A DNA stretch of 37,797 nt, taken from NCBI GenBank assembly GCA_905200905.1, contig CAJKMA010000023.1, positions 1 through 37,797 of the forward strand. Direction: 5' to 3'. Source of the stretch: an uncultured Bacillota bacterium. GTDB lineage: Bacteria > Bacillota > Clostridia > Lachnospirales > Lachnospiraceae. A program made the translations under genes and the position numbers. Numbering within the stretch: position 1 is the first letter of the stretch; each line of letters starts with the position of its first letter. Of this stretch, positions 6,642 to 14,537 are shown one piece after another. A model generated the notes under the pieces. It was not told the origin of the DNA, searched no databases, and saw nothing but the letters and a program-made list of their open reading frames with translations.

Positions 6642-7562
6642 ATGAATCCAAGTTCAGAACATTTAAAAGAGCAGAGAGATCACGGAACTTCTGTTTTCCC
6701 TTGTGGACTTTATGAAGTCTTTGAAGATACTGTCTGGTCTGGTGCAAAACACCATTGGCATGACGAAGTAGAAATTATTTATTTTATGAAGGGTGACTAT
6801 AAAGTAAATGTAAATATGGAATCTTATTCTATTAACCGGGAATGTTTCTTCTTCATTAACTCCGGAGATTTACACTCCATTGAACCACTTTCTAAAAGTG
6901 TAGAGTCCGCCATTGTATTCAATCCTTGTATTCTCAGCTTTGAACATTACGATATAGCGCAGACCAGACTGCTGCATCCTCTGGTAAATAAAGAAATCCA
7001 TTTTCCTCATATGCTGTCAGTTTCTCACCCTGCCTTTTCACGGATTAAACAAGAATATCTGGAAATTATCAATGCGTTTCACCAAACCGGTTTCTTTCTT
7101 GCAAAAGATATCCAGATGGTCACAGAAAACCCGGCTTCCCAGCTCTTTATCAGAGCTAGTCTGTTAAAAATCCTTGGAACACTCTCTTCTTTTTCTCTGC
7201 TGGCAGAACCAGAAAAAACAGATTATTACCGAGTGGAAACCATCAAACGTTCCCTTGCTTACATCCGTTCCCATTATCAAGAGAAGCTGTATATCCGAGA
7301 TTTGGCACAGCAGGCAAATATGAACGAACAATATTTCTGCCGTTTTTTCAAAAAGGCTTTGGGAAAATCTCCAGTTTCTTATATTAATGAATACCGCATT
7401 AAACAGGCTATTATCCTCCTACAGACCACCGATTTGCCTATTATGGATATTTGTCTAGACTGTGGTTTTCATAATCTTGGAAACTTTCTTAGAGAATTTA
7501 AAAAAGATACTGGCTTCACACCTCTGCAATATCGGAAACACTTTTTCCCGAAAAAGTCATAA
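6642..7562 (+). CDS. AraC-family transcriptional regulator with cupin sensor domain
   Basis: 306 residues. The frame opens at 6591, inside the upstream gene, but AGGAGAGG at 6630-6637 is placed for the ATG at 6642, giving MNPSSEHLKEQRDHG. The N-terminal cupin domain contains HHWHDEVEIIYFMKGDYK and FFFINSGDLHSI. The C-terminal AraC domain carries IRDLAQQANMNEQYFCRFFK and the second-helix region IMDICLDCGFHNLGNFLREF, ending GFTPLQYRK. It is coupled to the DUF1275 gene and lies 103 bases upstream of the alpha-glucosidase gene on the same strand, so a role in alpha-glucoside control is plausible. The ligand is unknown. Confidence 0.9.
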   Translation: MNPSSEHLKEQRDHGTSVFPCGLYEVFEDTVWSGAKHHWHDEVEIIYFMKGDYKVNVNMESYSINRECFFFINSGDLHSIEPLSKSVESAIVFNPCILSFEHYDIAQTRLLHPLVNKEIHFPHMLSVSHPAFSRIKQEYLEIINAFHQTGFFLAKDIQMVTENPASQLFIRASLLKILGTLSSFSLLAEPEKTDYYRVETIKRSLAYIRSHYQEKLYIRDLAQQANMNEQYFCRFFKKALGKSPVSYINEYRIKQAIILLQTTDLPIMDICLDCGFHNLGNFLREFKKDTGFTPLQYRKHFFPKKS

Positions 7563-7612
7563 TATTGCAATTTTTCATCAAATAATCGTAAGACCAAGCT
7601 AGATTTGTCCCT

Positions 7613-7618
7613 TATAAT
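7613..7618 (+). promoter_or_regulatory. -10 box of the alpha-glucosidase gene
   Basis: A perfect TATAAT at 7613-7618 lies 47 bases before the glucosidase ATG. No TTGACA-like -35 is found 16-18 bases upstream (AAGACC is the nearest). A good -10 without a -35 suggests an activator-dependent promoter, for which the AraC protein encoded just upstream is a candidate. Confidence 0.45.
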
Positions 7619-7665
7619 AAAGAAAGTTCAAGAAAACAAAGGAACAAACTTACGGAGGTATTACC

Positions 7666-9336
7666 ATGGAAAGAAAATGGTGGCATGACAAAATAGCATA
7701 TCAAATTTACCCAAAGAGCTTCTACGATTCTAATGGTGATGGAATCGGTGATTTACAGGGTATTATTCAAAAATTAGATTATTTAAGAGACCTGGGTGTA
7801 GATATTGTGTGGATTTCTCCCATTTATCCTTCTCCCTTTGCCGATCAGGGATATGATATCTCTGATTACTATAATATCGACCCGTCTTTCGGTACTCTGG
7901 AGGATATGGAGGAATTAATCCGAGAAGCTAAGAAGCGTAACATGTATATTTTAATGGACTTAGTAGTAAACCACTGTTCTGACGAGCATGAATGGTTTGA
8001 AAAAGCCTGCTCTGATCCAGATGGGGAATACGGAAATTTCTTCTACATTGAAAATCGCAAAGAAGGTCAGGAGCTTCCTTGTAACTGGAGAAGTTATTTT
8101 GGCGGCTCTGTCTGGGAACCATTGCCAGGACATCCAGACAAACAGTATATGCATGTTTTCCATAAGAAACAGCCGGATTTAAACTGGGAAAATCCCGCAG
8201 TCAGAGAAGAAGTGTACAAAAATGTAAACTGGTGGTTGGACAAAGGTTTAGCTGGCTTCCGCATTGATGCAATTATTAACATTAAGAAAAAACTCCCTTA
8301 TAAAAACTATCCCACAGACAGAGAAGACGGGCTGTGCGACATTGCTTTAATGCTGGAAGATGCTGAAGGTGTTGGAGAGTTTTTAGACGAATTGCAAAGA
8401 CGTACTTTCTCCCAGTATGATGCTTTCTCTGTTGGTGAAGTATTTAATGAAAAACCAGAAGAGCTTCCGGATTTTATTGGTGATGGAGGTTATTTCTCCT
8501 CTATCTTTAACTTTTCCACCAATGTATGGGGAGGCAGCGATAAAGGATGGTATGACTGCAAAAGAATAACACCTGATGCTTACAAAAAATGCCATTTTGA
8601 TGCTCAGAAAAAAATTGGCGACCATGGTTTCTATTCCAATATTATTGAAAACCATGACCAGCCCAGAGGCGTAAGCTATTATATTCCCGAAGGAGAAGTA
8701 TGCCTGGAGAGTAAAAAAATGCTGGCAGCTCTGTATTTCCTTATGAGAGGTCTTCCTTTTATCTATCAGGGACAGGAAATCGGTATGGAAAATCTGCCGA
8801 TGATTCCTATTGAACAGGTAGATGACATCAGCGCCCTTGATCAGTATCAAGTAGCTCTGGATGCAGGATTTACCTCTGAAGAAGCTCTGAAGATTATTTC
8901 TCTTCGCAACCGTGATAATGCAAGAACACCTGTACAATGGAGTGCAGAAAAAAATGCCGGATTTACCCAAGGTACCCCATGGCTTATAGTAAATCCCAAT
9001 TATACCAAAATCAATGTAGCATCCCAGGAACAGGATGGCAATTCCGTTCTTGCGTTCTATAAAGAACTGATTGCGCTTCGTAAAAATCCAGATTACAAAG
9101 AAACCTTTGTATACGGTGATGTAATTCCTTTTGAAGAAAACCGCCACAATCTTATGGCTTATCACCGAAAAGGAGAAAAAGATCTTTTGGTTCTTGGAAA
9201 CTTCCAAAAAGAAACTCAGGAAGTGACGCTTCCTTCCAAATGCAAAAACATCCTGCTGAACAACTATCCAAATGTTGAGATAGAAGGAACACAAGTAACC
9301 TTAAAAGGCTATCAGGTATTCGTCATAGAATTATAA
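7666..9336 (+). CDS. malL: Intracellular alpha-glucosidase, GH13 (oligo-1,6-glucosidase/maltase type)
   Basis: 556 residues, the usual length for GH13 subfamily 31. It hydrolyses non-reducing terminal glucose from short alpha-glucosides. No signal peptide is present, so it is cytoplasmic. Conserved regions are DLVVNH (98-103), the nucleophile Asp201 in GFRIDAI, the acid/base Glu258 in VGEVF, and His330-Asp331 in ENHDQPR. QGYDISDYY and the calcium loop DSNGDGIGDL are also typical. The residue after the nucleophile is Ala; alpha-1,6-specific members usually have Val there and alpha-1,4 enzymes more often small residues or Thr, so maltase activity is possible. GGAGG lies 8 bases before the ATG. 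It is far from the mal/glg cluster in this window and next to an AraC gene. Confidence 0.92.
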   Translation: MERKWWHDKIAYQIYPKSFYDSNGDGIGDLQGIIQKLDYLRDLGVDIVWISPIYPSPFADQGYDISDYYNIDPSFGTLEDMEELIREAKKRNMYILMDLVVNHCSDEHEWFEKACSDPDGEYGNFFYIENRKEGQELPCNWRSYFGGSVWEPLPGHPDKQYMHVFHKKQPDLNWENPAVREEVYKNVNWWLDKGLAGFRIDAIINIKKKLPYKNYPTDREDGLCDIALMLEDAEGVGEFLDELQRRTFSQYDAFSVGEVFNEKPEELPDFIGDGGYFSSIFNFSTNVWGGSDKGWYDCKRITPDAYKKCHFDAQKKIGDHGFYSNIIENHDQPRGVSYYIPEGEVCLESKKMLAALYFLMRGLPFIYQGQEIGMENLPMIPIEQVDDISALDQYQVALDAGFTSEEALKIISLRNRDNARTPVQWSAEKNAGFTQGTPWLIVNPNYTKINVASQEQDGNSVLAFYKELIALRKNPDYKETFVYGDVIPFEENRHNLMAYHRKGEKDLLVLGNFQKETQEVTLPSKCKNILLNNYPNVEIEGTQVTLKGYQVFVIEL

Positions 9337-9341
9337 AAAAC

Positions 9342-9376
9342 TGCCTCTAACAGCATATGTTGGAGGCAATTTTATT
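9342..9376 (+). terminator. Intrinsic terminator after the alpha-glucosidase gene
   Basis: Arms TGCCTCTAACA (9342-9352) and TGTTGGAGGCA (9358-9368) pair over 11 bp with one T-G pair, with a 5-base loop, followed by ATTTTATTT. It begins 5 bases after the glucosidase stop and separates that gene from feoAB. Confidence 0.85.
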
Positions 9377-9427
9377 TCTATTGCATAGGATAAGATATAG
9401 TACTCTGCTATTAGGAGGAAAACATCT

Positions 9428-9715
9428 ATGCATACCATACCCCTTTGTCAGCTTCCCAAGGGTAAAACCGGACTCATCCAGGGAATTTCCTGTTCCTCAG
9501 AAAAAATGGAAGAAAAAAAGGCTCTTATCTGCCGCCTTCTGGATCTGGGTTTTTGCCAAAACACACCGGTATCCTGCATTAATACAGGGATGTTTCATAA
9601 TCCTAGGGCTTATCTTATCCGTGGCTCTGTCATTGCTCTCAGAAACCAGGATGCCCAGATGATTCAGGTAAATTGCAATGAAAAAAATGAAACTTTCCAG
9701 AGGGATGTCTTATGA
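9428..9715 (+). CDS. feoA: Ferrous iron transport protein A
   Basis: A 95-residue FeoA with the SH3-like domain: IPLCQLPKGKTGLIQGI, then RLLDLGFCQNTPVSCI, then AYLIRGSVIALR. FeoA is a small cytoplasmic protein needed for full FeoB activity. It has a slightly extended C-terminus with VNCNEKNETFQ. AGGAGG (9413-9418) precedes the ATG. The end overlaps feoB in an ATGA junction, so translation is coupled. Confidence 0.9.
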   Translation: MHTIPLCQLPKGKTGLIQGISCSSEKMEEKKALICRLLDLGFCQNTPVSCINTGMFHNPRAYLIRGSVIALRNQDAQMIQVNCNEKNETFQRDVL

Positions 9716-11589
9716 AAAAAACAAATAATGTTTCTTCTGTTCCCATAATAGCCCTGGCAGGTAATCCCAATGTAGGAAAAAGTACCATTTTTAATGCACT
9801 TACAGGGCTTCATCAGCATACAGGCAATTGGTCCGGAAAAACGGTAGAGCTTGCCAAGGGCATCTGTAAAATACAAGACACACCCTATTCTATTGTAGAT
9901 TTACCTGGCTGCTATTCTCTTTGCAGTACCTCTCTTGAAGAAGAAATTGCCAGAGATTTTCTAATCCAGGAAAAGCCTCAACTTGTGGTCATAATCTGCG
10001 ACCCTGTCAGTCTGGAACGAAACCTTACGTTAGTGCTGCAAATTCTACAATTTACTACTCAGGTACTTCTTTGTATTAATCTTATGGATCAAGCGAAGAA
10101 ACGGAGCATCCATATTTCCTGTGAGAAGTTAGAAGAAGAGTTGTCCATTCCAGTAGTTGCCATAACAGCCCGAAAAAAATCTGATATTATCCGGCTAAAA
10201 CTAGCTATGGCACAGGCTGTCCAAAAAAACACTTGTACATGTCCAAAACAGCCTGTTATAGAATCTATGTGCCAGAATACTTACGCTGCTTCTGCATCTT
10301 CTCTATACCAAAAGGCTGTCACCCAAAGACAACCCAAATCTTCACACATAGGAAAACGCTCTTTTACTGCTGATAACCTGTTTACTGGAACTTTCACTGG
10401 AATCCCCTGTATGTTACTATTCCTGCTTCTTATCTTCTGGCTTACACTTGCAGGTGCAAATTTTCTTTCTGATAAACTTTCCTCCACACTTTTTTCTCTG
10501 GAGCCAATATTGTTTCACAGTCTTTCTATCATCTTACCAAAAAACTTATGTCAACTTATTGTATATGGCATTTATCGAGTTACTGCATGGGTGGTAGGTG
10601 TTATGCTACCTCCTATGGCAATTTTTTTCCCATTGTTTAGTCTCTTAGAGGATTTTGGTTATCTTCCACGGGTGGCTTTTAACCTAGACTGCTGTTTTGC
10701 CAAATGTCATTCCTGTGGAAAACAAGCGCTGACCATGATGATGGGATTTGGATGTAATGCTGCTGGTGTTATGGGATGTCGTATCATTGACTCCCCAAGA
10801 GAACGCCTGATTGCCATTCTTACGAATAATTTCGTCCCCTGTAATGGACGTTTTCCTACTATTATTGCTATTTTAAGTTTGTTTTTTATAGGACAGAAGG
10901 TTTCTTTGGAAAATGGACTATCTACTTTGTTTCTGTCTCTTTTGCTTACTGGCGTAATTCTTTTTGGCACTGTTATGACTTTCCTGTGTTCCTGGCTCTT
11001 ATCGAAAACTCTGCCCAAAGGAATCCCCTCCTCTTTTACCTTAGAACTTCCTCCTTATCGTAAGCCACAAATTCTTTCTGTACTTGTACATTCTTTTTTC
11101 ACCAAGACTCTGCAGGTCTTAAAAAGAGCTATTATAGCTGCCGCTCCGGCTGGGCTTCTTATTTGGATTCTGGCAAATGTTTCCCAAAATGGTGTTTCCC
11201 TGCTGGAATCCGCCTCTGGTTTTTTGGACCCTTTTGCACAATTTCTTGGACTGGATGGTACTATTTTACTGGCTTTTCTTCTTGGAATGCCTGCAAATGA
11301 AATTGTAGTGCCTATTATGATTATGTCATACACAGCCGGCTCCTCTCTTGGAAGTCCCATCAATCTCGCCTCTATGCACAGGATTTTCATGGAACAGGGA
11401 TGGACTCTTCAAACTGCTGTATGTGTTTTGGTTTTCTGTCTCATGCACTGGCCCTGTGCTACTACACTTCTCACCATAAAAAAAGAAACCCACAGCCTGA
11501 AATGGACGGCGCTTGGATTTCTATTACCTACCGGTATGGGGCTTCTATTTTGCGGAGTTGTGAACTGGATGTTTCAGGTGATAGGATAA
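9712..11589 (+). CDS. feoB: Ferrous iron transport protein B
   Basis: A 625-residue membrane protein that moves Fe2+ into the cell, with a cytoplasmic GTPase domain. G1 is GNPNVGKST (17-25), G3 is DLPG (63-66) and G4 is NLMD (123-126). A switch region HTGNWSGKTVE (36-46) also fits the family. The membrane half, from about residue 225, contains GFGCNAAGVMGCRI and NNFVPCNGRFPTI, the conserved Cys-bearing gate motifs, and a second gate-like GMPANEIVVPI. It is shorter than the FeoB of enteric bacteria (about 770 residues), mainly in the linker after the G domain. No FeoC follows. A plus-strand hairpin at 11600 may end the transcript. Confidence 0.95.
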   Translation: MKKTNNVSSVPIIALAGNPNVGKSTIFNALTGLHQHTGNWSGKTVELAKGICKIQDTPYSIVDLPGCYSLCSTSLEEEIARDFLIQEKPQLVVIICDPVSLERNLTLVLQILQFTTQVLLCINLMDQAKKRSIHISCEKLEEELSIPVVAITARKKSDIIRLKLAMAQAVQKNTCTCPKQPVIESMCQNTYAASASSLYQKAVTQRQPKSSHIGKRSFTADNLFTGTFTGIPCMLLFLLLIFWLTLAGANFLSDKLSSTLFSLEPILFHSLSIILPKNLCQLIVYGIYRVTAWVVGVMLPPMAIFFPLFSLLEDFGYLPRVAFNLDCCFAKCHSCGKQALTMMMGFGCNAAGVMGCRIIDSPRERLIAILTNNFVPCNGRFPTIIAILSLFFIGQKVSLENGLSTLFLSLLLTGVILFGTVMTFLCSWLLSKTLPKGIPSSFTLELPPYRKPQILSVLVHSFFTKTLQVLKRAIIAAAPAGLLIWILANVSQNGVSLLESASGFLDPFAQFLGLDGTILLAFLLGMPANEIVVPIMIMSYTAGSSLGSPINLASMHRIFMEQGWTLQTAVCVLVFCLMHWPCATTLLTIKKETHSLKWTALGFLLPTGMGLLFCGVVNWMFQVIG

Positions 11590-11599
11590 TTTCATGAGT

Positions 11600-11645
11600 T
11601 TGTATCGTAAAAAAGTTATTTATTAAAAACTTTTTTACGATACAA
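11600..11645. repeat. Perfect 18-bp inverted repeat, probable bidirectional terminator
   Basis: Arms 11600-11617 and 11628-11645 are perfect reverse complements (TTGTATCGTAAAAAAGTT with its complement) around the 10-base loop ATTTATTAAA. The element sits between convergent feoB (ends 11589) and ptuB (ends 11658), where a two-way terminator is expected. The T run is inside the 3' arm rather than after the stem, so an inner AAGTT/AACTT hairpin followed by TTTT could also act. Its outer half is richer in mixed bases than a usual terminator tail. Confidence 0.85.
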
Positions 11646-11657
11646 TTTCATTGACCT

Positions 11658-12317
11658 TTATTTTAAAAATTCCAGAAGCTCCGGATAGTCTTTTGCATGT
11701 TTTCTTACATAACATCTTTTAAAACCAGCAAATGCACTCTCCCTGCTTAACAATCCCCGAAGAGTTCTTAGAGTAAATGCTGAGTTCTTATTTTCTTTAA
11801 ATTTATTAAGATTTATATACAAGACATTCATCTCTGTCTGCAGCAAAGTAAACCTCAACTCACTTTTGTAAACACGCATACCTGTATTTTTCAAATTAAA
11901 TACCTCTTCTACCAGTCTTGCGGTTTTTATTGCCTTTTCATCATTTGAGTCTTTGACCAATACCTTGACATCATTCATCTCTATATTAAAAGACAAAACT
12001 TTTTCCGGATCCACCTCACAACAATCTAAAATCTGACCTTCATATTTCTTTTGATTCTTCACGTTATTACAATGTCCACATGACCAGAATAAGTTTTTCC
12101 AATCAAATTCCCGATCTTTATACTTTCCATTTTTATGAGGTAACAAATGCTCTATCTGTGGGTCTTGCAGATTTTTCATTTCACACACATAACATTTATC
12201 ATGAAAATCCTGCCTTAGCTGCTGAACCACATCTGTAAGCGCATAGATTCCGTTTTCTTTTCTGGATTCTGTCAAAAGAGAAGCCGGTGCTGGCAAAGTT
12301 CTTTCTACTTTTACCAT
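11658..12317 (-). CDS. ptuB: HNH endonuclease, Septu system PtuB-like
   Basis: 219 residues. A CxxC pair (Cys42, Cys45 in CYVCE) is followed by IEHLLPHK (His57, His61) and DWKNLFWSCGHCNN (Asn75, Cys80, Cys83, Asn84), which gives the zinc-bound beta-beta-alpha-metal fold of HNH nucleases of the PtuB/TIGR02646 type. The C-terminal half is helical, without recognised motifs. In Septu the PtuB nuclease works in complex with the ATPase PtuA to degrade nucleic acid on phage infection. The frame opens at a TTG (12320), but GGAGG is spaced for the ATG at 12317, which shares one base with the ptuA stop (TGATG). No reverse transcriptase is nearby, so this is a stand-alone module and not a retron. Confidence 0.82.
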   Translation of the reverse strand: MVKVERTLPAPASLLTESRKENGIYALTDVVQQLRQDFHDKCYVCEMKNLQDPQIEHLLPHKNGKYKDREFDWKNLFWSCGHCNNVKNQKKYEGQILDCCEVDPEKVLSFNIEMNDVKVLVKDSNDEKAIKTARLVEEVFNLKNTGMRVYKSELRFTLLQTEMNVLYINLNKFKENKNSAFTLRTLRGLLSRESAFAGFKRCYVRKHAKDYPELLEFLK

Positions 12318-13588
12318 CAAATATCCTCCCTGTTTGCAAACTCCAACTTTAATCGTTGATATTCCGTTGCAATATCCAATGCCAGATAATCAGGAATTTC
12401 ATCCAGAAACATTTCCAGTTTTGCAACCTCCACAAGGTCTTCATCTGTCAATTTCTCTTTGCTCACAATTTCCTTATACTTCTGAAATTTCTCTGATAAA
12501 AGCTGTGACATTCCATCTACATTAAAATACCCTTCTACAATACCATTGTAGGGAACATCAACTAAACCATGATCCACTAACACATGATTTTCCAAATCAT
12601 AGATTACCGTATCTTTCAAGCTATTTAAAATAAAAGGTGAATGAGTGGTCACAATAAATTGAATATTAGGAAATATGGTTGTTAAAAGTCCCAGAATATT
12701 TCTCTGCATCTCCAAATGTAAATGAGTCTCAATTTCATCAATCAACACAATTCCAGGCTGCAAAAAATGAAAACTTTTGTTTGCATTTTTCTCCATTCTC
12801 ATAATTAAATCTACGATAATATCCAGAACCGCTGCATATCCACTTGACAAAGTATCAAATCCAAATGGGTTATGCCCTTTTTCCTCAATGTAAAATGTAA
12901 ATTCTCCTTCATCAAAAACCAGATGAAGCTCTGTGTCACTAAATATTTGCTGTAAAAGTTTCTCAAACTGCAAAAACCAAATTTTAATTTCTTCTGCTTT
13001 TTCCTGCTTTCCATTGGCAATGGCCAGTGCCTCCGTCATCTTTAAATCCAGCAAATATTTAATAAACTCATTTCTTGGTCCCTCTGTGGTTCCATAACCA
13101 CTCTTCAATTCTACTTTCTCCACGTGCTTTGGTTTTTCCGGCTGAAATTTCCGCTCTGCTCCGTAATACGCCAAAAGAAATCCGCTATTCTTAAAGGTTT
13201 TTATCCACTGTCCTTCTGGAACGTTAAATTCTGCTTTTATGCAATTTTCGTATTCTTCTAAGTATGGCAGTGTCTTAAATGCCTTTGCATATGCCAGCAG
13301 CCGTTTCGCCACCCCTGAATCTGTCTGTTCGCTTTCCTGCGGCTTTATCTCCATCTGCTCCACAAAAGCTGCAACGTCATCACTAAAGGGTGCAACTCCA
13401 GACGCTTGGTAATATTCTCTATTCATCATAAAGTACTGATTTAAATATTCTAAAACACTTGTCTTACCACTTCCATTTTTTCCGGTTAAGATTAAGTGTT
13501 TCATTTTATCTTTTGACAATGGAATATAAATATCTTTTAAATGTCTGACATTCATAATTTGCAATTCGGTTATAAATAATCTTTCCAT
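12317..13588 (-). CDS. ptuA: AAA/SMC-like ATPase, Septu system PtuA-like
   Basis: 423 residues. An ABC/SMC-type ATPase of the AAA15/AAA21 group: it starts ERLFITELQIMNVRHLKDI, has Walker A GKNGSGKTS (36-44), signature-like LSSGYAA (247-253), Walker B VLIDEIETHLH (281-291, with Asp284-Glu285) and the H-loop TTHSP (314-318). The middle (about 90-245) is helical. PtuA assembles with the PtuB nuclease and gates it by nucleotide state. The longest frame starts at a TTG (13603), but GGGGAGG followed by 6 bases points to the ATG at 13588. The adjacency and coupled stop/start with an HNH gene support Septu; the ATPase alone would be ambiguous with other OLD-like defence ATPases. Confidence 0.82.
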   Translation of the reverse strand: MERLFITELQIMNVRHLKDIYIPLSKDKMKHLILTGKNGSGKTSVLEYLNQYFMMNREYYQASGVAPFSDDVAAFVEQMEIKPQESEQTDSGVAKRLLAYAKAFKTLPYLEEYENCIKAEFNVPEGQWIKTFKNSGFLLAYYGAERKFQPEKPKHVEKVELKSGYGTTEGPRNEFIKYLLDLKMTEALAIANGKQEKAEEIKIWFLQFEKLLQQIFSDTELHLVFDEGEFTFYIEEKGHNPFGFDTLSSGYAAVLDIIVDLIMRMEKNANKSFHFLQPGIVLIDEIETHLHLEMQRNILGLLTTIFPNIQFIVTTHSPFILNSLKDTVIYDLENHVLVDHGLVDVPYNGIVEGYFNVDGMSQLLSEKFQKYKEIVSKEKLTDEDLVEVAKLEMFLDEIPDYLALDIATEYQRLKLEFANREDI

Positions 13589-13634
13589 TATCATCCTCCC
13601 CAAATTAAGGCCTTTTTGATTTTCATCATAGCAT

Positions 13635-13656
13635 AAAAAACAGATTCATGGAATCT
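13635..13656 (-). terminator. Intrinsic terminator between lrgB/remnant and ptuA
   Basis: On the minus strand AGATTC-CAT-GAATCT (13642-13656) is followed by GTTTTTT. The stem overlaps the TAG that ends the ATPase remnant. It would stop transcripts coming through lrgAB and the remnant before ptuA, so ptuA needs its own promoter; TATGAT about 15 bases downstream is a weak -10 candidate. Confidence 0.6.
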
Positions 13657-13828
13657 ATTTTTCATTAAATTCCATGGTTTTGTCCGCGCTGATTTTTTCC
13701 ATATAAAGCGAAATTCCGCCTGTAATGCCATAGGCCAGTGTCTGGTCTTCACGCTCCGTATTGGGATAATATCTTCTGCATTCTGTAAAGGTAATAGGTA
13801 GGGTATTTTTAGAAGTCAAGGTGGAGAT
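13655..13828 (-). pseudogene. Remnant of an archaeal-type (PF01637/DUF234-like) ATPase gene
   Basis: The 256 bases between ptuA and lrgB contain one open stretch of 58 codons, closed by TAA on its upstream side and TAG downstream. It reads LPITFTECRRYYPNTERED, then QTLAYGITGGISLYMEKI, then SADKTMEFNEK. The order PxxFxEC..(F/Y)YPN.....LAYGI.GG...Y matches the segment after the ATPase core in the widespread archaeal-type ATPase family, where FFPNYS and LAYGILGGIP are typical. Start, Walker motifs and C-terminal domain are absent and no ribosome-binding site is seen. Decayed fragment; the assignment is by motif memory only. Confidence 0.55.
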
Positions 13829-13844
13829 TTATTTTTTCTTGCAC

Positions 13845-14537
13845 TTACAGCATTCCCGCAAACACAGATGCCCCAATTACCGTCAAAAGACCAGCCACTG
13901 CAATAGCCAGACTGCTCATGGCTCCTTCTACCTGCCCCATTTCCATGGCCTTTGCAGTACCAATGGCATGAGAGGAAGTTCCAAGCGCCAGACCTTTTGC
14001 AATGGGATGTTCTATCTTAAATATCTTACATACAAATTCTGCCATAACATTCCCCATAATTCCCGTAATAATAATAGAGGCTACGGTAATAGTCACAATC
14101 CCGCCCAACTCTTCGGAAACTCCCATTCCTATGGCTGTGGTAATGGATTTTGGCAACAAAGTCACATATTGTTCATGATTCAATCCAAAGAGCATAGATA
14201 ATCCCAACACACTCACAAGGCTTGCCAGAACTCCACAAATAATTCCTGCTGCCACCGCCTTGAAATTTTTCTTTAATAAAGATATCTGTTCATACAGCGG
14301 TACTGCCAAACATACTGTTGCCGGAGTCATAAGATAGCTGATATACTTTGCCCCTTCATTATATTGCTCATAATCAATATCCAGAAGCACAAGCACTGCC
14401 ATCACACAAAGCACTGCCAGAAGCAGGGGATTCAGAATCGCCAGCTTAAATTTCTTTTTCAGAAGCAGTCCCACTTCATAAGCCAGCAGACTGATAACTG
14501 CCCCAAAAAAGACCGAGTCAATGAGAAACTTTTCCAT
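13845..14537 (-). CDS. lrgB: LrgB family membrane protein
   Basis: 230 residues, about six or more membrane segments, with the LrgB signatures LNPLLLAVL, YLMTPATVCLAVPLYEQ, LLPKSITTAIGMGVSEELGG and LGTSSHAIGTAKAMEMG. LrgB/CidB proteins work with a small LrgA/CidA partner; the pair has been described as a holin-like control of murein hydrolases and, in some Firmicutes, as a pyruvate uptake system. Its start lies inside the lrgA 3' end (20-base overlap), so translation is coupled. No terminator hairpin is seen directly after the stop; the nearest is at 13635. Confidence 0.93.
   Translation of the reverse strand: MEKFLIDSVFFGAVISLLAYEVGLLLKKKFKLAILNPLLLAVLCVMAVLVLLDIDYEQYNEGAKYISYLMTPATVCLAVPLYEQISLLKKNFKAVAAGIICGVLASLVSVLGLSMLFGLNHEQYVTLLPKSITTAIGMGVSEELGGIVTITVASIIITGIMGNVMAEFVCKIFKIEHPIAKGLALGTSSHAIGTAKAMEMGQVEGAMSSLAIAVAGLLTVIGASVFAGML

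Noticed and set aside
8383..9294. A 303-codon open frame antisense to the alpha-glucosidase gene
   Set aside because: It mirrors a well-supported GH13 enzyme in the opposite strand, has no ribosome-binding site and gives a Phe/Ile-rich sequence without family motifs.
9370..9427. A Fur-type iron box upstream of feoA
   Set aside because: The stretch has partial AT-rich symmetry (around TAGTACTCTGCTA) but no convincing match to a Fur or DtxR consensus, so I did not annotate it.
11658..13844. A retron with PtuAB as effector
   Set aside because: No reverse transcriptase frame exists on either strand nearby, and the 256 bases upstream of ptuA read as a decayed coding fragment plus a terminator rather than an msr/msd structure.
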